Assembly: GCF_039691755.1 (NCBI RefSeq)
Contig: NZ_CP137552.1
Location: 310,001-374,000, forward strand
DNA from: Halomonas sp. Bachu 37
GTDB taxonomy: Bacteria > Pseudomonadota > Gammaproteobacteria > Pseudomonadales > Halomonadaceae
DNA length: 64,000 nucleotides
Reading direction: 5' to 3'
Shown here in pieces: positions 36,740 through 44,619 of the stretch; the stretch's first letter is position 1, and each line of letters begins with the position of its first letter. Made by a program: the position numbers and the translations under genes. The notes below the pieces were generated by a model. The model did no database searches, was not told where the DNA came from, and worked only from the letters and a program-made list of their open reading frames with translations.

Positions 36740-37696
36740 ATGAACAGGAAGTCCAATATCCCCGCGTGGATGGTGACCTACGCGGACTTGATGACCTTGC
36801 TGCTGTGCTTTTTCGTGTTGCTGCTCTCCTTCGCCGAAATCGATGCGGATAAGTTCCGTCGGATCGCCGGCGAGCTCTCCAAGGCATTCGGGGTCCAGCG
36901 CGATATCGAGGCCATGCAGATTCCCAAGGGGACCAGTGCCGTGTTCGACCAGTTTTCCCCGGCGGCACCCGACCGCACGTTGCTGGATGAGATTCGTCAG
37001 CGCACCATGGAGGAGAATCCCGAACTTGAAACCCTGCGCAACCTGATCAATTCACGCCTTCAACGTCAGGTGGAAGAGGTGGCGGCGCGGGTCGAGACAC
37101 TGCTGCAGGACTCCATCGAGGAGGGGGTGACTCACGTTGAGGTGGAACATCTGCGAGTGGTTATCCGTATCGAGGAGAAGGGGACTTTCCTTTCCGGTTC
37201 GGCTAACGTCACGCAGGCGTTTGCCGCTCTGCTGGTAGAGATGGCGGAAGTGCTGGAAGACTTGCCCGGAACGGTGGCGATAGATGGCCACACCGATAAC
37301 GTCCCCATTCGGACGGCACGTTTCCAAAGTAACTGGGACCTGTCCGCGATGCGGGCGGCTTCGGTTGCCAACGTTCTGCTGCTCAACCCGGAACTGGCGA
37401 GCGAACGCTTGGTGGTGCAGGGCTTTGCCGATACGCAGCCGCGCGCGGATAACGCGACCGCAGAGGGGCGAGCGCAGAATCGGCGCGTGGAAATTACCAT
37501 TGATCTCAGCGAAGCCACCGAGGAGCGGGGTGTGACGTCCCTGCAGCGTTTGGCGCCTCCTGTTGCCGAGCCTCCTGCAAAGTCGGAAGCGGTATCGCCG
37601 ACCTATCTCGAGAGGTTGCTGCCGGCGCCCGATCTTATGCCTGCCGAGGAGACGTTGACGGCGCCGATCAATCCCTTCTTCCCCGAGCAGGGATAA
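36740..37696 (+). CDS. pomB: Flagellar motor stator protein PomB/MotB
   Basis: This encodes a 318-residue single-helix stator anchor. The ion-binding aspartate is D16 in TYADLMTLLLCFFVLLLSFAEID (read in parts); in Vibrio PomB it is D24. Residues about 150-260 form the OmpA-like peptidoglycan-binding domain with IDGHTDNVPIRTARFQSNWDLS and AEGRAQNRRVEI. An unstructured acidic C-terminus follows. It lies 3 bases after pomA and must be co-expressed. It anchors the stator to the cell wall while its helix forms the ion channel with PomA. Confidence 0.93.
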   Translation: MNRKSNIPAWMVTYADLMTLLLCFFVLLLSFAEIDADKFRRIAGELSKAFGVQRDIEAMQIPKGTSAVFDQFSPAAPDRTLLDEIRQRTMEENPELETLRNLINSRLQRQVEEVAARVETLLQDSIEEGVTHVEVEHLRVVIRIEEKGTFLSGSANVTQAFAALLVEMAEVLEDLPGTVAIDGHTDNVPIRTARFQSNWDLSAMRAASVANVLLLNPELASERLVVQGFADTQPRADNATAEGRAQNRRVEITIDLSEATEERGVTSLQRLAPPVAEPPAKSEAVSPTYLERLLPAPDLMPAEETLTAPINPFFPEQG

Positions 37697-37720
37697 ACAA
37701 GCATCAGCTAAGTGGTAGTA

Positions 37721-38368
37721 TCATTCGGCTGCCGTCGAGACCCCGGATACCGGGTCGACCAACTGCAATACTACAGCCTGGCGAACCAGTTCCGCCAGGT
37801 TGGCCGCGCCCATCGTTTTCATCGCTCTGAGTCGGTATACCTCTACTGTCTTATGGCTTACCCCGATTCGTTCAGCAATTTCCCGGCTGGTCAGGCCTTC
37901 CCCAATGTGGACGACGATCTGCTTTTCCTTGGGGCGTAGGGCACGGTAACGCGCTTCCAGGCGCGCCAGTCGTGACTGACGTTCGCGCTCATGCTGATGC
38001 TCGTTGAGTGCCTGCTGCACGGTATCCAGCAGTTGCTGGTGATTGAAGGGTTTCTCGATGAAATCAAAGGCGCCGGTCTTGAGGGCGGTGACCGCCATCG
38101 GCACGTCGCCGTGTCCGGTCATGACGATGACCGGCAGGGTGACTCCGCGGTCACGAAGCTGCTGCTGGACCTGCAAGCCGCTGATACCGGGCATGCGTAC
38201 ATCCAGTAATACGACATCGAAGCAGCCGATGTCGGCCGCCAGGAAAGCTTCACCATCGGCAAAGGCACAACAGGCCAGGCCGACCGATTCCAGTAGCCAG
38301 GCGAGGGAGTCGCGCAGTGCCTGGTCGTCATCGACCACGGCGATACGAGCAGCGGCGGTGTCATTCAC
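37721..38368 (-). CDS. FixJ-type response regulator
   Basis: This encodes a 215-residue two-component regulator: a receiver domain (phospho-acceptor D56 in VVLLDVRMPG, acid pocket VVDDDQALRD) and a C-terminal LuxR-type HTH (residues about 150-205, LTSREIAERIGVSHKTVEVYR). It overlaps the histidine kinase gene start by 4 bases and is the last gene of a four-gene run. FixJ/TtrR-like regulators often respond to oxygen, nitrate or tetrathionate. The 2OG-Fe(II) oxygenase in the same run suggests an oxygen or carbon link. Its own targets are not visible here. Confidence 0.93.
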   Translation of the reverse strand: MNDTAAARIAVVDDDQALRDSLAWLLESVGLACCAFADGEAFLAADIGCFDVVLLDVRMPGISGLQVQQQLRDRGVTLPVIVMTGHGDVPMAVTALKTGAFDFIEKPFNHQQLLDTVQQALNEHQHERERQSRLARLEARYRALRPKEKQIVVHIGEGLTSREIAERIGVSHKTVEVYRLRAMKTMGAANLAELVRQAVVLQLVDPVSGVSTAAE

Positions 38369-39924
38369 ACATATTTCCCCGGTTGTTGCGTCGTGGTGGG
38401 TTCGGCTCTCAGTGTACCGGCCAGGGTGGCGCCGCTGAAGTCGCTATCCTCAACCACTGCAAGGCGGCCGCCCATCGCTTCCATCAGTGTCCGGCTGATT
38501 GCCAGCCCCATTCCCAGTCCTTCGGGCCGGGTGGAGTGAAACGGGGTGAAAACTTCTTCGGCCCGGCTAGCGCTGATGCCGGGTCCCTGGTCGCTGACGC
38601 GAAAGGTGACTTCCCGTGGACCGCTTCGTTGGGCGGACAGCACGACGCGCATCGCACCTGGATGGTGGCGGCTGGCCTCCAGTGCGTTAAGCAGCAGATT
38701 GACCAGTACCTGTTCGAGTGCTACCGGGTCGGCCTGTACGCGGGGCAGTGGCGCAGCTAACCGCTGCTCCAATCCGATGCCAGCTTGATGAAACTGCCAT
38801 TCGCACAATCGACAGGCACTTTCGGCAACATCGGCCAATACCAGAGGGCGGGCCTGGGTGCGACCCTTGCGCACGAAGCTACGAATGTGCCGCAGGCGTT
38901 GCGCCAGTCGTTGGACCTGCTCGTCGATACGGCGCAACGGAAGTTCCAGGTCGGCGGCGGGTCGTTGTGGGTCGCTTTTCAGCTGCATCAACGCGCCACT
39001 GGCGTAGTTGGCGATCGCTCCCAGTGGCTGGTTCAGTTCATGGGCGATATTGGACGCGAGCTCGCCGGTGGTGGCGAGGCGGTTGGCATGGGCGATCTGT
39101 TCCTGATGCCGATGCGCCTGTGCTTCGGCGGCCTGTCGCAGGCTGATGTCCCGATTCAGCAGCGATAGATGGGCGGGTTCGGCGCCCGGCCCGCGATGGG
39201 CGATTACCACGCTCAATACGGGGATATGCCGCGCCGTGCCTTGCATGACCAGCTCCCCGCTCCACGAGCCGTAACGTGCCACGGCAGGAAATACGACCTC
39301 ACGCAGGATTGCCAGCGACTCGGCAGTGTACACATTGGCAAGGCGCACGGCACCGGGCTCGCGTGGCAGGGAAAGCTGCCGACGTGCCGCTTCGTTGGAG
39401 TTGAATATGCCTTCGTCTCCGTCGATGAACAGCACGTAATCGGTAGTGGATTCGACGACTTGCGCCAGCCGTTCGCGGTTGGCTTCCGCTTCGATCCGCC
39501 TGCCGACATCCCGGGAGACGCAGAGAATGTCGAGCAACTCGCCGCTATCGGGGTCGCGCCGTGTACGGCTGGTGGTTTCGAACCACACGTAATGTCCCTG
39601 CTTGGCCCTGAAGCGGTACGTCTGCTGATAGAAGCCCGCGTGGTAGTAGACGCGGGGGGATTTGGTCAGTAGGTCGTTCAAGTCGGTGGGGTGGAACAGA
39701 TCATAGGCGGAAACGCCGATCAGTTCTTCGGGAGCGTAACCCAACAGCTCCCGAGCCGCCTGGGAAGCATAGAGAAAGGTGCCGTCGCGAGCATGGCGAG
39801 AGATCAGGTCGGTGGTACTTTCGGCCAGCCACTGGAAGTGCCGCTTGTCGGCTTCAAGCTCGGCATTGCGCGCCTCCAGCAAGGCGAGACGATTCTTGAG
39901 CCGGGCGAGTTGATCGTTATCCAT
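38365..39924 (-). CDS. Soluble PAS-domain histidine kinase
   Basis: This encodes a 519-residue cytoplasmic sensor kinase with no membrane segment. Order: coiled start, PAS domain 1 (about 30-145, DLISRHARDGTFLYAS), PAS domain 2 (150-265), HisKA with the phosphorylated H295 in SNIAHELNQPLGAIANYASG, and HATPase (about 390-505, DQGPGISASRA, GLGMGLAISRTLMEAMGG). It is FixL-like in layout. The first PAS lacks an obvious heme histidine, so the ligand is unknown. It begins directly after the oxygenase gene (no gap) and its last bases overlap the response regulator, giving tight coupling. Confidence 0.93.
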   Translation of the reverse strand: MDNDQLARLKNRLALLEARNAELEADKRHFQWLAESTTDLISRHARDGTFLYASQAARELLGYAPEELIGVSAYDLFHPTDLNDLLTKSPRVYYHAGFYQQTYRFRAKQGHYVWFETTSRTRRDPDSGELLDILCVSRDVGRRIEAEANRERLAQVVESTTDYVLFIDGDEGIFNSNEAARRQLSLPREPGAVRLANVYTAESLAILREVVFPAVARYGSWSGELVMQGTARHIPVLSVVIAHRGPGAEPAHLSLLNRDISLRQAAEAQAHRHQEQIAHANRLATTGELASNIAHELNQPLGAIANYASGALMQLKSDPQRPAADLELPLRRIDEQVQRLAQRLRHIRSFVRKGRTQARPLVLADVAESACRLCEWQFHQAGIGLEQRLAAPLPRVQADPVALEQVLVNLLLNALEASRHHPGAMRVVLSAQRSGPREVTFRVSDQGPGISASRAEEVFTPFHSTRPEGLGMGLAISRTLMEAMGGRLAVVEDSDFSGATLAGTLRAEPTTTQQPGKYV

Positions 39925-40611
39925 TCAACGGGCCGGGTCGACCAGGCCGCCGAGAGAGGCATTGCGCCGAAACCACCCGGCGATACTGGCGCGGGGAAGA
40001 CGTGTGGGCAGCACTTCGTGGGGAACCGTCTCGGAAAGAAAACAGGCGAAAGTGCCGGCACTGGGAGGGATTCGGGCGAGTTCCCGGGCTGGGTCGTCTG
40101 CCGCGTAGATCACCATCTCACCGCCGCCATCGCTGGGCCAGTCGGGATTGAGATAGCCCACCGTGGAGATCACTCGGTTGGCGCGTCCCCGAAAGCTGTC
40201 CAGGTGACGTTGGTAAAAGGCTCCCGGCGGGTAGTGAGCAAAGTGCGCCTCGTATTCGAAGAGCCCGAGGTACAGGGCTTGATTCAATTCGCGCTGCAGG
40301 TAAGCCATTGCTTCCAGGTAAAGCCGTTGCGCTTCGCTTTCCCTATCCAGCCAGTGAATGGCATCGCCGCGAATATCCTTGCGCAGGTGGTGCTGCTTGC
40401 CGCGCCCTATCCCGGCTTCGTCGAGGATATCGTGACGTGCCAGGTGCTGTATTTCCTGCATCAAGGTCTGGCACAGGCCTGCATCGATCATGTCGGTGCC
40501 CACGAACCAGCCTTGCTTAACCAGGCCTTCGATGAGAGCGGGCACCATTTTACGGTTCAGGGCCGGAGAAGGCAGATCCCGGGGCGGGGTAAAGAGCGCA
40601 GTGGCCGTCAT
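39925..40611 (-). CDS. 2-oxoglutarate/Fe(II)-dependent oxygenase (prolyl-hydroxylase type)
   Basis: This encodes a 228-residue oxygenase of the double-stranded beta-helix, P4H/SM-20 type. Fe(II) ligands are the H-x-D in YQRHLDSFRG and the second histidine in ETVPHEVLPT, with an arginine for 2-oxoglutarate later (RASIAGWFRR). Prolyl hydroxylases use oxygen and 2-oxoglutarate. Its gene starts in a 4-base overlap with the upstream NUDIX gene and ends flush with the kinase gene. In bacteria such proteins may modify translation factors or sense oxygen; here the context with a two-component system suggests a signalling role, which is an inference. Confidence 0.88.
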   Translation of the reverse strand: MTATALFTPPRDLPSPALNRKMVPALIEGLVKQGWFVGTDMIDAGLCQTLMQEIQHLARHDILDEAGIGRGKQHHLRKDIRGDAIHWLDRESEAQRLYLEAMAYLQRELNQALYLGLFEYEAHFAHYPPGAFYQRHLDSFRGRANRVISTVGYLNPDWPSDGGGEMVIYAADDPARELARIPPSAGTFACFLSETVPHEVLPTRLPRASIAGWFRRNASLGGLVDPAR

Positions 40612-41321
40612 TGGGATTCTCTGGGCTGTGTATTGCTGGACTGTATATCGCTGGATCGGCTGTCTCTGGATTGGCTGTCTCTGGAATAGAAAGTGGCCTC
40701 ATGGGAGGGCAGCCGGCGTTCGGGAAAGTAGCATAACGGCCCGCAAGGCCGTTCGAGCAGGCTGATATTCATGCCGAATCCTTCGGCCAGCAGTTCCACC
40801 AGCATCATTGCCGAAAGCCCCCAGATAACGTGACCCTGAACATGGTAGCTGGGCACGAAGTGGGCCTTGCCGTCCACCGTGATCACATCGGTATGGTGGC
40901 GCTCGTCATCGAGAAAATGCCGCAACGGTACCTCGAAAATGGCGTCGAGTTCCGTCGGATCGGGGGACAGTGGCAAGTCGGGTGGAATCACCCCCACCCA
41001 AGGGGTGACACGGATGCCGTGCAGGGAAATGACATCGGAAAGGCGCCCAAGGCAGCGCACCTCCTGGGCGGGAAGGGCGGTTTCCTCCCATGCCTCGCGC
41101 AGGGCGGTAGCGTACAGATCGGCATCGCCGGGCTCGCGTTTACCACCGGGAAAGGCGACTTGGCCGCTGTGGGTGTTCAGATGACTCGCGCGCCGCGTGA
41201 ACAGCAGGGTCGGTTCCGCTCGCTCGACTATCGGCAACAACACGGCGGCTTGCGGGAGTTCAACATGCTCAAGCATCCGGGGCCGATGCAGTTGCAGCTG
41301 TTCGTGGAGTTTCTCTAACAT
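40608..41321 (-). CDS. NUDIX CoA pyrophosphatase-like protein with repeat tail
   Basis: This encodes a 237-residue NUDIX hydrolase of the CoA-pyrophosphatase (NudL-like) type. The NUDIX box is GGKREPGDADLYATALREAWEETA (the usual GX5EX7REUXEEXGU pattern, read in parts), preceded by SGQVAFPGG. The last 25 residues are five tandem pentads (SRDSQ, SRDSR, SSDIQ, SSNTQ, PRESQ) encoded by 15-base DNA repeats at 40611-40686, not part of the catalytic fold. It is the first gene of the run that continues with the oxygenase, kinase and regulator. Confidence 0.87.
   Translation of the reverse strand: MLEKLHEQLQLHRPRMLEHVELPQAAVLLPIVERAEPTLLFTRRASHLNTHSGQVAFPGGKREPGDADLYATALREAWEETALPAQEVRCLGRLSDVISLHGIRVTPWVGVIPPDLPLSPDPTELDAIFEVPLRHFLDDERHHTDVITVDGKAHFVPSYHVQGHVIWGLSAMMLVELLAEGFGMNISLLERPCGPLCYFPERRLPSHEATFYSRDSQSRDSRSSDIQSSNTQPRESQ
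40611..40686. repeat. Tandem 15-bp repeats encoding the tail of the NUDIX protein
   Basis: Five imperfect 15-base units, with a GGA(C/T)(T/C)G...TCT pattern, encode the pentad tail and overlap the next gene start. Such repeats can change copy number and so alter the tail length. Confidence 0.6.
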
Positions 41322-41421
41322 GGGGTATCCGTCATGTTTGCGTTCTTTTACCCAGCGGGGTAAGCCGCGTCAAGCTCGGTGATACCATGCCATATTCGCA
41401 TCAGTCTTGAGAGGGAGCACG

Positions 41422-41979
41422 ATGAACTTTTGTAGCCATTGTGGTGATACGGTGAGTTTCGTCATCCCTGAGGGCGACGATCGTCCGCGTTATCGATGTC
41501 ACTCCTGTGAGACGATCCATTATCAGAATCCGCGTATTGTCGCAGGCACCTTGCCGGTGTTCGGCTCGCAAGTACTACTGTGCCGCCGGGCTATCGCGCC
41601 TCGCTTGGGCTACTGGACGCTGCCGGCCGGCTACATGGAAAACGCCGAGACGACTCGTCAGGCCGCTGCCCGCGAAACCCGCGAAGAAGCTTGCGCGGAA
41701 GTGTCACTCTGCAATCTATATACGCTGATCGACCTGCCCCACATCAATCAGGTCTACATGATTTTCCGAGCGGACCTGCTTGGTGATTTTGCCGCCGGTG
41801 TAGAGAGTCTGGAAGTAGCGCTCTTCGAAGAGCATGACATTCCCTGGGATGAGCTGGCGTTCCCCACGATTGAACGCACGTTGCGCCACTACTACGCCGA
41901 CCGGCAACATGGCATGTTTCCCCTGCATGTCAGCGAGATCACTCAAGAGGACCGGGAGCGCTATTTCGGTAGTGCGTGA
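41422..41979 (+). CDS. NUDIX hydrolase with zinc ribbon
   Basis: This encodes a 185-residue protein. A N-terminal zinc ribbon (CSHCGDTV ... CHSCETIH) precedes a NUDIX domain with LPAGYMENAETTRQAAARE (box in parts) and TREEACAEV. The arrangement is like NADH pyrophosphatase-related and other ribbon-NUDIX proteins. ATG 41422 is chosen for the GAGGGAG ribosome site. It reads divergently from the NudL-like gene. The exact substrate is not indicated. Confidence 0.88.
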   Translation: MNFCSHCGDTVSFVIPEGDDRPRYRCHSCETIHYQNPRIVAGTLPVFGSQVLLCRRAIAPRLGYWTLPAGYMENAETTRQAAARETREEACAEVSLCNLYTLIDLPHINQVYMIFRADLLGDFAAGVESLEVALFEEHDIPWDELAFPTIERTLRHYYADRQHGMFPLHVSEITQEDRERYFGSA

Positions 41980-42032
41980 AGGGCGCCGCTAACCGGTAGA
42001 TGACGAGGCCAAGCCGGTCGCCTGGCTCGCAC

Positions 42033-42344
42033 TTAGATATCCACCAATTGCCAGACTTCATAAGCGGGCTCTTCGTAAGGATGCGCCAGCTTGAGTGCCG
42101 CCACGGCGGTACGAATGTGGTCATCGCTGCATACCAGTTCGACTTTCACCTCTTTGACGTATTCAAGCTCGCCGACTTTCCCTATGTGGGGATCGGCGCC
42201 CTCCAAGGGGCGGAACTGGCCGGTTCCCGGGGTCTGGAAGCAACACGCTTCATAATTGCCGATACGGCCGGCGCCGGTTTCGAAGACCGCTTCCTTGACG
42301 TTTTCCGCCGATTCTACCGGGACAAAGAAGGCCAGTTTGTACAT
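42033..42344 (-). CDS. YqfO/NIF3-like small protein
   Basis: This encodes a 103-residue protein starting MYKLAFFVPVESAENVKEAVF, the pattern of the small YqfO/NIF3 insertion-domain proteins, with YEACCFQTPGTGQFRPLEGADPHIG (conserved CCF and GQFRP segments). AAGGAG precedes ATG 42344; the longer frame upstream is not coding. A CutA-like ferredoxin fold is expected. Function is unknown, possibly metal or ligand binding. It stands alone between a NUDIX gene and lpxR. Confidence 0.85.
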   Translation of the reverse strand: MYKLAFFVPVESAENVKEAVFETGAGRIGNYEACCFQTPGTGQFRPLEGADPHIGKVGELEYVKEVKVELVCSDDHIRTAVAALKLAHPYEEPAYEVWQLVDI

Positions 42345-42612
42345 TGCAATCTCCTTGGGCTTGTTCGGGCTTGCCTTTTTTTGCGGTAAATACATACAAT
42401 CGAAAATGTTAATTTCTAACGAATTGTTTAATCTTTCGCTGACTATCGCTAGGCTATGGTATGCATGGCAGTCTGGATAGCCATCAGGGTATCTGTCCAG
42501 TGACCAGCGATGGCAAGCGAAGGACAGGAATGCCATAGCGAGAATGAACAGCGGTTGGCCCTATCCAGCCAGCGGGAAATTTGACCAGGGATAAACCAAT
42601 CAGGGACGGATC

Positions 42613-43593
42613 ATGAAAGACAAGCGAAAGCCTTTATTTTGGTGGGGCCTGGCGACAGGCCTGATGTTGAGCAATTCCGTTGCGGCCCAGAGTGTCTTTT
42701 CCGTGAAAGTGGAAAATGACATGTTCGCCAGCGGTGAAGATGGTCACTACACCAATGGCGTTGAACTCAACTGGACCTTCGAGCCTAGCCCCGACCACTG
42801 GACGCAGCTCCTGGCTCAGGGCTTGCCCCAGTCGATAATGAGCAATGCCGGAGGGGTGTCGTATCGGTTCGGCCAGCAAATTTATACGCCGAACGAGATC
42901 AGTCGTTCGGAATTGATCAGCGACGATCGTCCCTACGCCGGGCTGCTGTTTGGCGGCGTGTCTCTGCACAATGATGTTCAGCAGGACAATTGGCGTCAGG
43001 CCACCGATCTGCACGTCGATGTCGGCCTGGTCGGGCCCGATTCACTCGCCGAGAATATCCAGCGCGAAGTACACAAGATAACCGACAGCGATAAACCGCA
43101 GGGTTGGCGTCATCAGCTCGATAACGAGCCGATCCTTAACCTGGGGTATCGGCGCCAGTGGTGGCGAATGCACTCGGTGGGCGGCAAGGGGCTCGAACAT
43201 GGACCGAGCGTGAGTGCAGCGCTGGGCAATCTCTATACCTACGCCGGCGCCGGCTACGGTGTGCGCTGGGGGGATCGTAGTTATGGCCTGCCCGCCGTTG
43301 CTCCCGCCCAGGGTGGCCGCCAGTATTTCTCGCGGACGGAGGATTTCGGCTGGTATGTGTTTGCCTCGGTGGAGGGGCGCTATATGGCGCACAATCTGCT
43401 GCTGGACGGCAATACCTTCGGGGACAGCCATTCCGTGGACCGGAACGAGTGGGTCGGCGATGCCCAAGTTGGCGTTGCCGCCACGTGGGAGCAGTGGCAG
43501 CTAGCCTATACTGCCGTGTGGCGAACCAAGGAATTCGATACCCAGAAGGAGCACGACAAGTTCGGTTCGCTCACCCTTTCCAGGCATTTCTGA
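42613..43593 (+). CDS. lpxR: Lipid A 3'-O-deacylase LpxR family protein
   Basis: This is an outer-membrane beta-barrel hydrolase, 326 residues with a signal peptide ending VAA near residue 25. The family pattern is FSVKVENDMFASGEDGHYTNG (short pieces VENDMFA and HYTNGVEL), where Asn/Asp and Thr correspond to the catalytic residues of Salmonella LpxR, and ISDDRPYAG. The C-terminal beta-strand ends in phenylalanine (TLSRHF), as for BamA-inserted barrels. It would remove 3'-linked acyl chains from lipid A. Its last 23 bases overlap the convergent hydrolase gene. Confidence 0.9.
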   Translation: MKDKRKPLFWWGLATGLMLSNSVAAQSVFSVKVENDMFASGEDGHYTNGVELNWTFEPSPDHWTQLLAQGLPQSIMSNAGGVSYRFGQQIYTPNEISRSELISDDRPYAGLLFGGVSLHNDVQQDNWRQATDLHVDVGLVGPDSLAENIQREVHKITDSDKPQGWRHQLDNEPILNLGYRRQWWRMHSVGGKGLEHGPSVSAALGNLYTYAGAGYGVRWGDRSYGLPAVAPAQGGRQYFSRTEDFGWYVFASVEGRYMAHNLLLDGNTFGDSHSVDRNEWVGDAQVGVAATWEQWQLAYTAVWRTKEFDTQKEHDKFGSLTLSRHF

Positions 43594-44458
43594 GGCGCTG
43601 CCACCAGGCCGGAAAAAGCGTGCTACGCTGTTGCAAGAAGTCCGCGACCGGCCTTACTTGAGCATGACGATCCAGCATCGGGGCATGTCCGCAGCCGGGC
43701 ACTTCCAGTGTCACCAGGCTGGGCTGTATCTCGCGCATTCGGACTATACTTTCTTTTCGCAGTAACGGCGATTCGGCGCCCCGAATCACCATGAGCGGGC
43801 AGCGGATACGTTCCCAGTCCGCCCAGGTGTCCCGGGGAGTGTCATGGATGAATTGCTCACCGATACGCGGATCGTAATGAAGGCTCCAGGAACCGTCTGG
43901 AAGCCGCCGAGCGCTGCCCAGGGCCAGTTGACGCCAGTCGGCTTCGCTATCGATACCGAAACCTCGATAGTGCTGCTTGAGAGACTCGAGTAGTTCACTA
44001 AAATGGCTGTAGCGTTTCATTACGCCAAAGTACGTTGCCATTTCGGCCAAGGCGTCGCTATCCAGCTCCGGCCCGACATCGTTGAGCACCAGGCGTTGTA
44101 TTCGGTTGGCGGTTGCCGGCTCGGCGGCCAGCATCATTCCCAACAGGCCTCCCATGGACGTACCAATCCACGGGACACGCTCAAGCTCGAAGTGATCCAG
44201 TACTGCCAAGGCTACGGCCATGTAATGAGAGTAGAGATAATCGTGAGCAGGATACAGCGACCAGCTCGACAGCCCACGGCCCGGCGTATCGGGCGCCAGG
44301 ACCCGCCATCCGGGACCCAGCTCCCGGGCAAGTGCAGCGAAATCACCGCCATGACGCGCCAGGCCATGCCAGGCCACTACCGTCCTGGGGGCGTCCGGAT
44401 GCCAGATACGCACGGCCACTTCCAGTTCACGTACCTTGATAAGCTCCAGTGCTTCCAT
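43571..44458 (-). CDS. Alpha/beta hydrolase
   Basis: This encodes a 295-residue alpha/beta-hydrolase-fold protein. The nucleophile elbow is IGTSMGGLLG (Ser near residue 120), the histidine is in GCGHAPMLD near the C-terminus, and the oxyanion region is AWHGLARHGGDF. The fold order and length are normal, without a signal peptide. It overlaps the 3' end of lpxR by 23 bases in convergent orientation. Substrate unknown; small esterase or haloalkane-type activities are possible. Confidence 0.85.
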   Translation of the reverse strand: MEALELIKVRELEVAVRIWHPDAPRTVVAWHGLARHGGDFAALARELGPGWRVLAPDTPGRGLSSWSLYPAHDYLYSHYMAVALAVLDHFELERVPWIGTSMGGLLGMMLAAEPATANRIQRLVLNDVGPELDSDALAEMATYFGVMKRYSHFSELLESLKQHYRGFGIDSEADWRQLALGSARRLPDGSWSLHYDPRIGEQFIHDTPRDTWADWERIRCPLMVIRGAESPLLRKESIVRMREIQPSLVTLEVPGCGHAPMLDRHAQVRPVADFLQQRSTLFPAWWQRLRNAWKG

Positions 44459-44563
44459 CGGCCCCTCTCCTTGGCTTCTAGGCTACTCGGCAGCATAGTT
44501 GGGTGTATCTTGCAATGCAGCAAAAAAATGACAAATTCCCACCGTCATCCAACATCTTCAAAA

Positions 44564-44583
44564 AACATGCGACAATGTATGTA
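44564..44583. promoter_or_regulatory. Candidate AcrR-like operator in front of the efflux operon
   Basis: AACATGCGACAATGTATGTA lies 37 bases before the start of the tolC-like gene. It shares both arms (ACATGC and TGTATGTA) with the site before the TetR-family gene at 52267-52286. The pattern resembles the E. coli AcrR operator, whose arms are TACATACA and TGTATGTA. Confidence 0.6.
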
Positions 44584-44619
44584 AGTATCTACCCGACGCT
44601 TTAGATTGAGGAAAATATT

